The position numbers and the translations under genes were made by a program. A stretch of DNA of 64,000 nucleotides from Bacteroidales bacterium UBA6267 (GTDB lineage Bacteria; Bacteroidota; Bacteroidia; Bacteroidales; UBA1556). Under the pieces are notes generated by a model. It saw only the letters and a list, made by a program, of their open reading frames with translations. It was not told the DNA's origin and did no database searches. How positions within the stretch are numbered: position 1 is the first letter of the stretch; each line of letters opens with the position of its first letter. This document shows, piece after piece, positions 27,879-36,908 of this stretch. Location of the stretch: NCBI GenBank assembly GCA_002440745.1, contig DJVB01000063.1, positions 43,319 through 107,318 of the forward strand, read 5' to 3'.

Positions 27879-28475
27879 TTATTGTGGATTACGAATTAAT
27901 ATTTTAACGGCATTTATGAATTTAGCGCCTTCGATTTCCATTAAATCTTTGTGAAGATTAAACTGCCATTGCTTAATAAAAAGACGTAATGACCCCATAA
28001 TAATTGTTGCTAAAATCGATGCGCTAATATCTTCCCTGATAATCTTGTTTTGCTGGCCATCAGTAATAATCTCAGTCAAAATGCCATAGTTGTGAGCTAT
28101 AACTTCATTAATCTTATCTAATAAAACCTTTTCGTTTTTAAAAATCTCTTCCGAAAAAATAACATTAATTAATGAAGGCTTAGATGTTAAAGCCTGAAGG
28201 TGATTATTCATCAAATGTTCGATCTTATTTATAGCCGAATCGGACTTATACAACTCACTATCAAATAGTGCTTTGCTTTTCTCTTTAAACAAGTCCAAAA
28301 TAGTAATTAAGATTTGAATTTTATTCTCAAAATGACGGTAGATTGCAGGTTCAGTTATGCCAATTCGCTTCGACAAATTCTTAATTGTCAAACTTTGAAT
28401 TCCCTCATTACTGATAAGATTCAATGCCGCTTCGATTATTTCAATTTGTCTTGGGGTCTGAGATTGTTCAATCAT
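27879..28475 (-). CDS. TetR/AcrR-family transcriptional regulator
   Basis: 198 residues, full TetR length. The DNA-binding domain spans about residues 8-55 (IEIIEAALNLISNEGIQSLTIKNLSKRIGITEPAIYRHFENKIQIL), followed by a helical ligand domain of unknown specificity. It is the first gene of the reverse-strand operon. A perfect inverted repeat AGTTAGT-N8-ACTAACT (28501-28522) overlaps its own -7 box, so it very probably represses itself and the MMPL/OMPLA-like/LolA-like/DUF1302-like genes until it binds a hydrophobic ligand. Confidence 0.93.
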   Translation of the reverse strand: MIEQSQTPRQIEIIEAALNLISNEGIQSLTIKNLSKRIGITEPAIYRHFENKIQILITILDLFKEKSKALFDSELYKSDSAINKIEHLMNNHLQALTSKPSLINVIFSEEIFKNEKVLLDKINEVIAHNYGILTEIITDGQQNKIIREDISASILATIIMGSLRLFIKQWQFNLHKDLMEIEGAKFINAVKILIRNPQ

Positions 28476-28497
28476 AACTCTTGATTTAAATTCGCGG

Positions 28498-28522
28498 CAA
28501 AGTTAGTATATATTCACTAACT
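28498..28522 (-). promoter_or_regulatory. TetR operon promoter -7 box with overlapping inverted repeat
   Basis: On the reverse strand TAACTTTG (28505 to 28498) is an exact -7 box, 22 bases before the TetR ATG. The inverted repeat AGTTAGT (28501-28507) / ACTAACT (28516-28522), spacing 8, overlaps it, the classic geometry of a TetR autorepression site. No good -33 TTG is present. Confidence 0.72.
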
Positions 28523-28876
28523 AAAATATTATTAACACATTTTAACACCTTTATAATCCGAATATCTAATTCTATTTAATACAAAAGTCTAATAATCAAT
28601 ACTATAAATGAGACATTCACAGTAAAATAATATCCATTAGATAATTGATGTTGAAAGGCATAATCCCAAACATACAAAATAATTTTAAACGAAGTCTAAT
28701 ATTAAGAAATTATTGTTTAATTATTTTACTATTCTATTAAACATTATAAAGTAAGAAATGTTTTAAAATAACTACCTTTTATAACCTTCTCTTTTATCAT
28801 GTAATCCAAACTGCTAAATATTTATTGCATATTAAGTTAAGCTACAAGAGTATCCAACCTAATATTTATTACAGTT
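28523..28876. other. Very AT-rich divergent intergenic region
   Basis: About 350 bases between the TetR operator and the crt promoter. It has poly-A/T tracts and many stops in all frames; no ORF, repeat or structured RNA is recognised. It may hold upstream control of the carotenoid operon. Confidence 0.5.
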
Positions 28877-28908
28877 TTGCAGAACTATTCAGAGTTTACT
28901 TATTTTTG
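28877..28908 (+). promoter_or_regulatory. Promoter of the carotenoid operon
   Basis: TTG at 28877-28879, 21 bases, then TATTTTTG at 28901-28908 match the Bacteroidota consensus. Transcription would start near 28915, giving a leader of almost 100 bases before crtB. Confidence 0.65.
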
Positions 28909-29011
28909 CGTAGAAATTAGTTTTGATTAATCATTTTAAGATTTTTTTAAACAAAATGATTTTTCGGAGTTTCTATTTAAACGTAATTTGCAATACATTA
29001 AACGAAATATT

Positions 29012-29854
29012 ATGAGCCTTCAACTTTTTGATCAAGTAAGCTATCAAACTTCCAAGCTTGTCACAAGAAAGTACAGCACAAGTTTTTATCTTGCCACTAC
29101 CCTACTCGGCAAACGAATCCGTAATGCCATCTATGGAATTTATGGTTTCGTGCGCTACGCTGATGAAATTGTGGATACTTTTCATCAAATCGACAAGGAG
29201 AAAGCACTCAATGAGTTCGAAAAGGAATACTATAATTCTTTAGAGCGCGGTTTAAGCTTAAACCCGATTTTACATAGTTTTCAAGATGTGGTAAAACGAT
29301 ATACTATTGATGATGAATATGTTCAAGCGTTTTTGCGAAGCATGAAAGCCGATTTAAACAAAACAGAATATACTGACGCTGAACAGATTAATGAGTATAT
29401 CTACGGTTCAGCAGATGTGGTTGGGCTGATGTGTTTATCCGTTTTTTGCGAAGGAAATCAAGAAAAATTTAATCAACTCAAGTCGTCTGCAATGAAATTA
29501 GGTTCGGCTTTTCAAAAGGTGAATTTTCTTCGCGATTTAAAAAATGACACGGAGTATTTGGGTCGGAGCTATTTCCCGGGAGTAAGTCGTGAAAACTTTG
29601 ATGAAGAAAGCAAACGTTTGATTGTAAAGGAAATTGAGGAAGATTTCAGAATAGCTTTTGAAGGAATAAAAAAACTTCCGACAAATAGCCGCGCTGCAGT
29701 GCTTTTAGCCTATTTTTACTACCGAACACTTTTGAGCAAATTGGCTCAAACTCCGGCAAGTAAAATTGCCAGCTCACGAATTCGAATTAGCAATCCGCGC
29801 AAAATTTGGTTGATGAAGAAAGCGGTATTAGTCAATAGTTTAAGGTTAATTTAA
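29012..29854 (+). CDS. crtB: Phytoene synthase (15-cis-phytoene synthase)
   Basis: 280 residues from the ATG at 29012; an in-frame TTG at 28988 is possible but the ATG gives the usual short N-terminus. Trans-isoprenyl-diphosphate-synthase fold with the two aspartate-rich motifs: FVRYADEIVD (about 44-53) and NFLRDLKNDTEYLGRSYFPG (about 172-191). It condenses two geranylgeranyl diphosphates to phytoene, the first committed carotenoid step. It opens an eight-gene operon with tiny gaps or overlaps. No geranylgeranyl diphosphate synthase gene is in the window. Confidence 0.95.
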   Translation: MSLQLFDQVSYQTSKLVTRKYSTSFYLATTLLGKRIRNAIYGIYGFVRYADEIVDTFHQIDKEKALNEFEKEYYNSLERGLSLNPILHSFQDVVKRYTIDDEYVQAFLRSMKADLNKTEYTDAEQINEYIYGSADVVGLMCLSVFCEGNQEKFNQLKSSAMKLGSAFQKVNFLRDLKNDTEYLGRSYFPGVSRENFDEESKRLIVKEIEEDFRIAFEGIKKLPTNSRAAVLLAYFYYRTLLSKLAQTPASKIASSRIRISNPRKIWLMKKAVLVNSLRLI

Positions 29855-29857
29855 GGA

Positions 29858-30382
29858 ATGGAAAAAGTAGTATTAGTAGATATAGACGACCGGCAAATCG
29901 GGGAAATGGAAAAAATGGAAGCACACCAAAAGGCCGTTTTGCATCGTGCAATCAGTGTTTTTGTAGTCAATTCAAAAGGGCAATGGCTGTTGCAGCGTAG
30001 AGCTTTCGGGAAATATCATTCTAATGGATTATGGTCGAACACAGCCTGTAGTCACCCTGCTCCGGGCGAAACAACCGGCGAAGCAGCTAAGCGCCGCTTG
30101 CAAGAAGAAATGGGAATGGAACCCCCTCTAAATCATCTTTTTCAGTTTATTTACCAAGCGCAACTCGACTCCAATCTCACCGAACATGAACTTGACCACG
30201 TTTTTGTAGGTATTTCCGACAAGCTCCCAAAACCCAATCCGGACGAGGTTTCCGATTTTAAATATATTGATTTTGTCGATTTGAAAAATGATGTAACTTT
30301 GAATCCCCAGAATTATACTGAATGGTTCAAATTGATTTTTGATCGCGTTCAAAGGGAATACACTCAGAAATTTTCAAACTAA
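29858..30382 (+). CDS. idi: Isopentenyl-diphosphate delta-isomerase, type 1
   Basis: 174 residues, Nudix fold. The active-site cysteine is in NTACSHPAPGE and the Nudix-like helix follows as GEAAKRRLQEEMGME; the second active-site region is ELDHVFVG. It interconverts IPP and DMAPP and so feeds prenyl chain growth for carotenoids. It starts 3 bases after crtB and ends 10 bases before crtYcd. Confidence 0.95.
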   Translation: MEKVVLVDIDDRQIGEMEKMEAHQKAVLHRAISVFVVNSKGQWLLQRRAFGKYHSNGLWSNTACSHPAPGETTGEAAKRRLQEEMGMEPPLNHLFQFIYQAQLDSNLTEHELDHVFVGISDKLPKPNPDEVSDFKYIDFVDLKNDVTLNPQNYTEWFKLIFDRVQREYTQKFSN

Positions 30383-30392
30383 AACCCGTCTT

Positions 30393-31106
30393 ATGTCTCT
30401 TTACGGAATATTGTTATTAAGCTCAATTTCAGTACCTTTACTACTTAGTTTTGATAAAAAATTACAGTTTTTTAAAAGCTGGAAATACATTTTTCCTTCC
30501 ATAATTATCATAGCCGCAATATATATTTTCTTCGATGTTCAACTCACCAAAAACTTCGTTTGGGGGTTCAATCCGCAATATCATTCACAAAGCCTATTCT
30601 TTGGTTTACCTATAGAAGAATGGTTGTTTTTCGTGGTTATTCCTTACGCAAGTTTATTTCTTCACCACAGTTTTGTACTCTATTTTCCGCAAATAAAATT
30701 AAGTGACCGCCTCACCCAAAGCATCACCCGTGCCTTAATCATCGGCATGGCTGTTTCCATGGTGCTGAGCTATGACAAAACTTATACGCTTTACATAACT
30801 GCAACAATGTTAGTCACTTTACTTCTTGGCATTGCAGAAAAAAGTGGACTTCTCAATAAATTTTATGTTACCTTTTTACTGATTTTGATTCCATTTATTA
30901 TCGTAAACGGCATACTTACAGGAAGTTTCATCGATGGAGAAGTTGTTTGGTACAACGACTCCGAGAATCTCGGAAAACGATTTTTCACCATTCCTATTGA
31001 AGATTTCCTTTACGCTTTTAGCATGATTTTTCTGAATCTCATATTGTCCGAAACCTTTAAAACCAAAGGAAAAATTTTCAGAAAGGAGTTCAAAACCAAT
31101 GAATAA
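30393..31106 (+). CDS. crtYcd: Fused heterodimer-type lycopene beta-cyclase (CrtYc-CrtYd)
   Basis: 237 residues from the ATG at 30393 (the open frame extends back into idi). About six or seven membrane helices hold two lycopene-cyclase domains in tandem, each with its P-x-E-E/D motif: FGLPIEEWLFF (about 71-81) in the CrtYc half and FTIPIEDFLYAF (about 198-209) in the CrtYd half. This is the fused CrtYc/CrtYd form also found in other Bacteroidota and archaea. It closes one or both psi ends of lycopene to beta rings. Its last codons overlap the next gene by 8 bases. Confidence 0.9.
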   Translation: MSLYGILLLSSISVPLLLSFDKKLQFFKSWKYIFPSIIIIAAIYIFFDVQLTKNFVWGFNPQYHSQSLFFGLPIEEWLFFVVIPYASLFLHHSFVLYFPQIKLSDRLTQSITRALIIGMAVSMVLSYDKTYTLYITATMLVTLLLGIAEKSGLLNKFYVTFLLILIPFIIVNGILTGSFIDGEVVWYNDSENLGKRFFTIPIEDFLYAFSMIFLNLILSETFKTKGKIFRKEFKTNE

Positions 31107-31752
31107 GATTTTTTCAATATTGGACAAATACGTAAACTATTTCATTGCATTCTTCATCTTTTTTTATAGTGTCGGCATCTTTGGAATTCTTACCCCAAAA
31201 CTCAGCGAGTTTTTTATATCAACCACAAGTTTCGCGCTGATTATTAGTATTATCGCCTTGATATTTTTTCATAGGGAAAAATGGAATCCAAAAACCTTAG
31301 CTATTTTTGCAACGATTGCCGTATTAGGTTTTTTCGTTGAGGTAATTGGAGTAAATACCGGATTAATTTTTGGAGAATACATCTATGGAAATACTTTAGG
31401 AATAAAAGTATTCAATACCCCTGTAATGATAGCTTTTAACTGGATATTAATGATTTACACATCAGCAGCTATTGCTCAAAGATTAAATTTTCATGTAATT
31501 CTCACCATTTTAAGTGGTGCTTTTTTGATGGTTATTTATGATTTACTTTTAGAGCCCGTTGCTCCAAATTTGGACATGTGGACCTGGACTGAAGCCTCTG
31601 CCCCTTTCCAAAATTATGTGGCTTGGGGGATTATTGCAATAGTCTTTCACTCGCTGCTACAGTTGAATCATATCAAAATCCAGAACAAATTAGCTCCAGC
31701 AGTTTACCTAACTCAATTTGGTTTTTTCTTGATTATCAATATTTTAAGTTAA
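31099..31752 (+). CDS. cruF: Carotenoid 1,2-hydratase, CruF family
   Basis: 217 residues, about seven hydrophobic helices. The conserved DUF422/CruF blocks are seen: FFVEVIGVNTGLIFGEYIYG (about 74-93), a TPVMIAFNWILM helix, and a YDLLLEPVAPNLDMWTWTE block (about 147-165) with the acidic residues typical of the family. CruF adds water to a psi end at C-1', making the tertiary hydroxyl that later carries the sugar. It lies 1 base before the acyltransferase gene. Confidence 0.88.
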   Translation: MNKIFSILDKYVNYFIAFFIFFYSVGIFGILTPKLSEFFISTTSFALIISIIALIFFHREKWNPKTLAIFATIAVLGFFVEVIGVNTGLIFGEYIYGNTLGIKVFNTPVMIAFNWILMIYTSAAIAQRLNFHVILTILSGAFLMVIYDLLLEPVAPNLDMWTWTEASAPFQNYVAWGIIAIVFHSLLQLNHIKIQNKLAPAVYLTQFGFFLIINILS

Positions 31753-31753
31753 A

Positions 31754-32374
31754 ATGATTTTAAAAGCCAGACACCATTTCTTTATCTATCCGTTTTTCAA
31801 GGTTTATACCGTCTGGAAAATGAATCATCATTTTAATAAAACCATTCTTTCCGGAAAATTCAACGATCAAGAAAAACCGGTACTTATAATTGCGAATCAT
31901 ATCAGTTGGTGGGATGGATTTTGGCTTATGTATTTCAATTTGAAGGTCTTGAAACGAAAATTTCATTTTATGATGTTAGAAGACCAGCTTCGCAAACATT
32001 TGTTTTTCAATTATGCAGGAGGTTTTTCGGTTCGGAAAAACAGTCGCTCCATTGTGGAAAGTCTTCAATACACGCGCGAAATACTTAATCACTCTGAAAA
32101 TATGGTTTTCATGTTTCCGCAAGGAAAAATTAATTCCATTCACGAACAGCAAATTAATTTTGAAAAAGGAATCGAACGCGTAATCAAAGGAAAATTAGAT
32201 GAAATTCAGATAGTTATGGTGTGTAATCTAATTGACTATTTTTCACAACCAAAACCGGAATTAACCATTTACTATCAGGAATTAACAAACCTAAGCAAGA
32301 CCGAGTCTCTTCAGAATGCCTATCAAGACTTTTTCTCACAATGCATTGACAGACAAAAACATAAAGCAGAATGA
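31754..32374 (+). CDS. PlsC-like acyltransferase, CruD-like role likely
   Basis: 206 residues with the lysophosphatidic-acid-acyltransferase motif NHISWWD (H49-x4-D54), a GGFSVRKNSRS block and a MFPQGKI in place of the common FPEGT. The family moves acyl chains to glycerol phosphate or other hydroxyls at the inner membrane. Because it lies inside the carotenoid operon, next to a glycosyltransferase, acylation of the carotenoid glycoside (the job of CruD in green sulfur bacteria) is the best guess; a housekeeping phospholipid role is less likely. Its stop overlaps the glycosyltransferase start (ATGA). Confidence 0.82.
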   Translation: MILKARHHFFIYPFFKVYTVWKMNHHFNKTILSGKFNDQEKPVLIIANHISWWDGFWLMYFNLKVLKRKFHFMMLEDQLRKHLFFNYAGGFSVRKNSRSIVESLQYTREILNHSENMVFMFPQGKINSIHEQQINFEKGIERVIKGKLDEIQIVMVCNLIDYFSQPKPELTIYYQELTNLSKTESLQNAYQDFFSQCIDRQKHKAE

Positions 32375-33468
32375 TCTGGGAAATAATAGCATATATCACC
32401 ATAAGTTTCGCTTTGATTCAAGCAATTGTTGCATTAACTAATTTTTTGCATGGAGTTTCCATAAAACACACTGATATAGAATCTAATAAATTAGTATCTG
32501 TATTAATTCCGGCACGAAATGAAGAAAAAAATCTCGAAAATATTCTTAATGATATTAGAAATCAAACGCATAAGAATTTAGAAATTATAATCTTCAATGA
32601 CGAATCGGATGATAGAACATTGGAGATTGCAACTGAGTTTCAGCGATTAGACAACAGAATTCGAATCATCAACTCAGAAGGACTACCTGAAGGCTGGTTA
32701 GGAAAAAATTTTGCTTGTCATCGGTTAGGCATGGAAGCAAAAGGGGATTATTTACTCTTTTTAGACGCAGACGTTAGAATTACTCCCGACATTATAGCTC
32801 GTTATATTATTAGAGCTCAACATAATAACTTAGACCTTATTTCCATTTTTCCACGACAAATTATGAAAACGGTTGGAGAGTATTTCACAGTGCCAATTAT
32901 GAATCATATTTTATTGTCTCTTCTCCCTTTGCCTCTTGTTCGTCATTCCGCAAAATCCTCATTGTCAGCAGCTAATGGCCAGTTTATGCTATTTGAAGCC
33001 ACCATTTATAAACTGCTTGCACCCCACCAAACCTTACGTTTAGAGAAAGTTGAAGATATTAACATCGCCCGATTGTTCAAAATTAATAAAAACAAGATGG
33101 AATGTTTGGCTTCAGAATCTGGTGTAAGTTGCAGAATGTACGGAGGATTTGGCGAATCTTTACAAGGATTTAGCAAAAACGTGGTCCATTATTTTGGGAA
33201 CTCGATAGTGCTTGCCATTTTATTTTGGGTTTTAAGTTTTCCAGCGGTAATTCTAACCTTCATTTTTGGCAACGCTGAAATCATAATTCTATTATCTATA
33301 AGCCTGATTACATGCAGGATACTAAACTCAGCAACCAGTCATCAAAACGCTTTATTGAATATAATTCTTTATGGATTTCATCAAATAATTTTAGCAATTT
33401 TATTATTCACTTCGGTTTATAACCGAGCAACTAATTCATTTGTATGGAAAGGTCGAAATATATCCTGA
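32371..33468 (+). CDS. Family 2 glycosyltransferase, probable carotenoid glycosyltransferase (CruC/CrtQ-like)
   Basis: 365 residues. A short N-terminal helix precedes the GT-A domain: VSVLIPARNEEKNLENIL (about 41-58), a DESDD segment, and the LFLDADVRI box with the metal-binding D132-x-D134. C-terminal helices (about 270-350) anchor it in the membrane. Family 2 enzymes of this membrane-bound type glycosylate hydroxy-carotenoids in several phototrophs and Bacteroidota. The 4-base overlap with the acyltransferase and the CruF gene upstream support that role. Confidence 0.82.
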   Translation: MIWEIIAYITISFALIQAIVALTNFLHGVSIKHTDIESNKLVSVLIPARNEEKNLENILNDIRNQTHKNLEIIIFNDESDDRTLEIATEFQRLDNRIRIINSEGLPEGWLGKNFACHRLGMEAKGDYLLFLDADVRITPDIIARYIIRAQHNNLDLISIFPRQIMKTVGEYFTVPIMNHILLSLLPLPLVRHSAKSSLSAANGQFMLFEATIYKLLAPHQTLRLEKVEDINIARLFKINKNKMECLASESGVSCRMYGGFGESLQGFSKNVVHYFGNSIVLAILFWVLSFPAVILTFIFGNAEIIILLSISLITCRILNSATSHQNALLNIILYGFHQIILAILLFTSVYNRATNSFVWKGRNIS

Positions 33469-34181
33469 TTTTACTATTAGTTTTCAATCTGTCAGTCTTT
33501 AGCCAAACAAATAAACAAAAAGTTTACCAGGCCTATATTTCGAATAAAATGGCTGATTGGAAGACCGTTTTGGATAAAATGCAGCAAATTGAAAAGCCAA
33601 ATTTACAAACCCGCCTCGAACTACTTGATTATCAATATGGTTATATCGCCTTTTGTCTTGGAAAAGATAAGGAAGACGAAGCAAAGAAATATTTGGAAAA
33701 AGCTTGGGACAATTTGGAAATCTTGGAAGATAAAAAGTATCAACCGGCATGGACAAATGGTTATCGGTCTGCATTTTACGGTTATGAAATCGGCCTCAAT
33801 TCGATGATGGCACCATTTTATGGTCCCAAAAGTATGACTTACGCTAAAAAGTCGATGGAGGCTGACGCGGCCAATCCTTTTGGTTTTTTACAATACGCTA
33901 ATATTCAATACTATATGCCATCAACTTTTGGAGGTTCAAAAACGGAAGCTATAGAATATTATAAAAAAGCAATGGTCAAAATGGAAGCCCGTGGAGACAT
34001 CAATTTTAATTGGAATTATCTTAGTCTTTTGGCAATCACAGGCCAGGCTCTCGAGTCGGTCAATAAACTGTCGGAGGCTAAACAATTTTATGAAAAAGCC
34101 CTTAAAGTGGAACCAAATTTCCTTTGGGTGAAAAACGAATTATTACCAAAACTTCTTAAAAAACTAAATAATGGAAAATAA
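33444..34181 (+). CDS. Exported TPR-like protein within the carotenoid operon
   Basis: 245 residues. A signal peptide (about 1-20, ending VFSQ) is followed by helical tetratricopeptide-like units, clearest at about 72-105 (DEAKKYLEKAWDNLEIL) and at the C-terminus (TGQALESVNKLSEAKQFYEKALKVEPNFLWVKNEL). It would act in the periplasm or on the outer membrane as a binding scaffold. Its start lies 25 bases inside the glycosyltransferase gene and its end 11 bases inside crtI, so it is tightly built into the operon although it has no known pigment role. Confidence 0.82.
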   Translation: MERSKYILILLLVFNLSVFSQTNKQKVYQAYISNKMADWKTVLDKMQQIEKPNLQTRLELLDYQYGYIAFCLGKDKEDEAKKYLEKAWDNLEILEDKKYQPAWTNGYRSAFYGYEIGLNSMMAPFYGPKSMTYAKKSMEADAANPFGFLQYANIQYYMPSTFGGSKTEAIEYYKKAMVKMEARGDINFNWNYLSLLAITGQALESVNKLSEAKQFYEKALKVEPNFLWVKNELLPKLLKKLNNGK

Positions 34182-35652
34182 GAAAACAGTACTTATTGCC
34201 GGTGCAGGTATCGGTGGATTAGCTACCGCATTACGCCTTGTAAAACAAGGTTTTAAAGTGGAAATTATCGAAAAAAACAAAACAGCCGGAGGCCGTCTTA
34301 ACCAAATAAAAAAGGATGGATTTACCTTCGACACCGGACCAAGTTTTTTCAGCATGAGCTACGAATTTGAAGAATTTGCTCGCGATTGCGGAATTGAATT
34401 GCCCTTCGAATATGTAGAGCTTGACCCGCTTTACACCGTGCATATCAAAGGCAATCCGAAAACATTTTTTATAAATAAAGATATAAAAAAGTTTTCAGAG
34501 CAATTTGCTGAATATGAACCAAATATGGAAGAAAAGATGCGTAAATATTTGCGCAAAGCCGGAGCACTTTTCGACGATACCGTTGATTTGGTTATCAAGA
34601 ATAATTTCGACACAAAAATCAATTACCTACTGACCTTAGCACGAGTAAATCCCGTTCATATTCCAGTGCTTTTGCGCAGCTTTTGGCAGCAAGTAAATCG
34701 TTATTTCGACAGCAAAGAAGCTCGGCAGATTATCTCTCTTGTAGCCTTTTTTCTTGGCCGCACCCCTTTCGATACTTCGAGCATTTACACCCTTCTCAGC
34801 CATACCGAATTTCAACACGATGGATATTACAATGTGAAAGGCGGAATGTATAAAATTGTGGAAGGTTTTGTGAATGAATTGGAAAAAGCCGGAGCGCAAA
34901 TCCATTATAATGTGGAAGTTACAGGTTACAAAGCAAGTGGAAATCGATTAGAATCGCTGATTGACCAAAAAGGTAAACATTGGACTGCCGATGTGATTTT
35001 GGTTAATGCCGATGCGGCTGTTTTCAGAAATAAAATTTTGAAGCGCAAGGCTTTCAGCGATGAGCGTATGGACAAGAAAAACTGGACGATGGGCTATTTG
35101 ACCATTTATTTGGGCATCGACACTAAACTACCTAACGTGCATCACCACAACTACTTCCTTGGCAGCAACTATGAGGAATATGCCACGAGAGTGATGCGTG
35201 AGCCGGGACTTTTAGAGAAACCCTATTACTACGTTAATGTGCTATCGAAGCATAATCCGGAATGTGCACCGAAGGGTAGCGAATCGTTATTTATTGTTTG
35301 TCCGGTGCCCAATCTTTTGCATAAGCCCGATTGGAGCGATAAAGACAAGATAATCGACAGCATAATCGAAGATTTTTCGGAGCGAGTAGGTGTTGATATT
35401 ATGCCACATATCGTTACGCGTATGTCGTATTCGCCCAAAGAATGGGAAAGTTTTGCAAACCTTTGGCGTGGAAGCGGTTTAGGTTTGGCTCACGACATCA
35501 AGCAGATAGGAGCTTTTCGCCCGGCAAACTTCGATGAGGAGTTCAAAAACTTATTCTATGTTGGAGCCTCAACCCATCCCGGAGCCGGATTGCCCATGGC
35601 TATCATCAGCAGCAAGTTAGCATTTGAGAGGATAAAAAAGTTTGTTTTATAA
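34171..35652 (+). CDS. crtI: Phytoene desaturase (lycopene-forming)
   Basis: 493 residues with the CrtI layout: N-terminal dinucleotide fold GAGIGG (G11-G16) plus EKNKTAGGRLNQIKKDGFTFDTGPSFF, and the C-terminal FAD-binding block LFYVGASTHPGAGLPMAIISSKLAFERI. FAD-dependent desaturation of phytoene to lycopene at the membrane is expected. A distinct CrtD (3,4-desaturase) is not found in the window, so either this enzyme covers all steps or the C-3',4' bond stays saturated. It is the last gene of the operon. Confidence 0.95.
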   Translation: MENKKTVLIAGAGIGGLATALRLVKQGFKVEIIEKNKTAGGRLNQIKKDGFTFDTGPSFFSMSYEFEEFARDCGIELPFEYVELDPLYTVHIKGNPKTFFINKDIKKFSEQFAEYEPNMEEKMRKYLRKAGALFDDTVDLVIKNNFDTKINYLLTLARVNPVHIPVLLRSFWQQVNRYFDSKEARQIISLVAFFLGRTPFDTSSIYTLLSHTEFQHDGYYNVKGGMYKIVEGFVNELEKAGAQIHYNVEVTGYKASGNRLESLIDQKGKHWTADVILVNADAAVFRNKILKRKAFSDERMDKKNWTMGYLTIYLGIDTKLPNVHHHNYFLGSNYEEYATRVMREPGLLEKPYYYVNVLSKHNPECAPKGSESLFIVCPVPNLLHKPDWSDKDKIIDSIIEDFSERVGVDIMPHIVTRMSYSPKEWESFANLWRGSGLGLAHDIKQIGAFRPANFDEEFKNLFYVGASTHPGAGLPMAIISSKLAFERIKKFVL

Positions 35653-35670
35653 CTGGTTTAAAATATCCGT

Positions 35671-36888
35671 TTAAAGGATAAAATCAGACAGAAAGACATC
35701 TAAGGGAATTATTTTTACCTTACGACCATTTATTTCTATGACATCATTTTGGGTAAAAGAAACTATGAATCCTTCCTTCAAATCGAAGAAGTCCATAGCT
35801 TCAATCAGACCATCAATTTCCCTATTGAAATTCAAGTCGTTAACATCATAAGAAACTTGAATAGCACTCACAATCTTGTCGTTTTTTTGAATAACAAAAT
35901 CACATTCACCTTTATTTTTAAAGTAAAAAATGTCTTTCGATTTTCGCCGTAATGTCAAGAAAACTAAATTCTCAAGTTTCCTTCCGATATCTTCAGAAAA
36001 GGACTTAGAAATTACTGAGATTATACCATTGTCAATACAATAGACTTTTTTTGGATTTCGAATTTGAGATTTAATAGAAAAAGAAAATTGGGGAATGAAG
36101 GCGAGCAAATAAGTCTCCTCCAAATAACCAAAATATTCAATTATAGTTGAAACCGATTTAAAACCATCCATTCGCGAAATATTGGTTGCAGAAACAGGTT
36201 TACCAATATTAGAGATTAGATATAAGGTTAACTTTCTTAAAGCATCAATATCTCGAATGGCATGACGAATAGCTATATCTCTGATTAAAATATCATTAAC
36301 AAGGTTGACCAAAATATCTGTATTGTTCGATTTGAGAAACTCCGGAAATCCACCTTCTTTCAAATAGTCAAGTAATGCCGATGTGGATTTTTCTACCCCC
36401 TTTATTCGAAGAAATTCAGCATAGGAAAATGGAAATAACTCCATTGTTAAATTTCTGCCGGTCAAATGAGTGCCTAATTCTCTGCTTAGCATTGTAGCAT
36501 TTGAACCGCTAATGAAAATTTTATAGCCCTCGCGCAAAAGTTGGTTCACAAAAATCTCCCATTTTGGAATAAGCTGAATTTCGTCAAGAATTAGCTGCTT
36601 CTCGTTTTGTTCAACAAGAATTTCATAGAACCGTGATAAGTCAGAACTTTCAAAATTAGCAAGTCTGATATCTTCAAAATTAAGAAACACTCCTCCTGTC
36701 ATATAGGATTGCATATACTGCAATAATAATGTGCTTTTTCCGCATCTTCGAATGCCGGTGATGATAGTTACAAAGTTCTCTTGAAATGGCACTTTTGGCA
36801 AGTCATCTCTGGTAATACCCGTCTTATTTGTTCTGAAGTTTTCATTTTGTGAATCAATTACCGACTTAAGTTGCGCTTTAAGAATCAT
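35671..36888 (-). CDS. AAA ATPase with DUF4143 domain
   Basis: 405 residues from the ATG at 36888; an upstream GTG at 36909 is inside the promoter. Walker A is GIRRCGKST (about 45-53), Walker B is LILDEIQLI, with the AAA_14 type sensor region ISGSNATML and the C-terminal DUF4143 nuclease-like domain (about 200-340; NPKKVYCIDNGI, FVIQKNDKI). The family is widespread, patchily distributed and of unknown role, with suggested links to defence or toxin-like loci. It splits crtW from the crt operon on the opposite strand and has its own promoter bearing three direct repeats, as expected of an acquired gene. Confidence 0.9.
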   Translation of the reverse strand: MILKAQLKSVIDSQNENFRTNKTGITRDDLPKVPFQENFVTIITGIRRCGKSTLLLQYMQSYMTGGVFLNFEDIRLANFESSDLSRFYEILVEQNEKQLILDEIQLIPKWEIFVNQLLREGYKIFISGSNATMLSRELGTHLTGRNLTMELFPFSYAEFLRIKGVEKSTSALLDYLKEGGFPEFLKSNNTDILVNLVNDILIRDIAIRHAIRDIDALRKLTLYLISNIGKPVSATNISRMDGFKSVSTIIEYFGYLEETYLLAFIPQFSFSIKSQIRNPKKVYCIDNGIISVISKSFSEDIGRKLENLVFLTLRRKSKDIFYFKNKGECDFVIQKNDKIVSAIQVSYDVNDLNFNREIDGLIEAMDFFDLKEGFIVSFTQNDVIEINGRKVKIIPLDVFLSDFIL

Positions 36889-36908
36889 AATATTAAATTT
36901 GCTGAACA

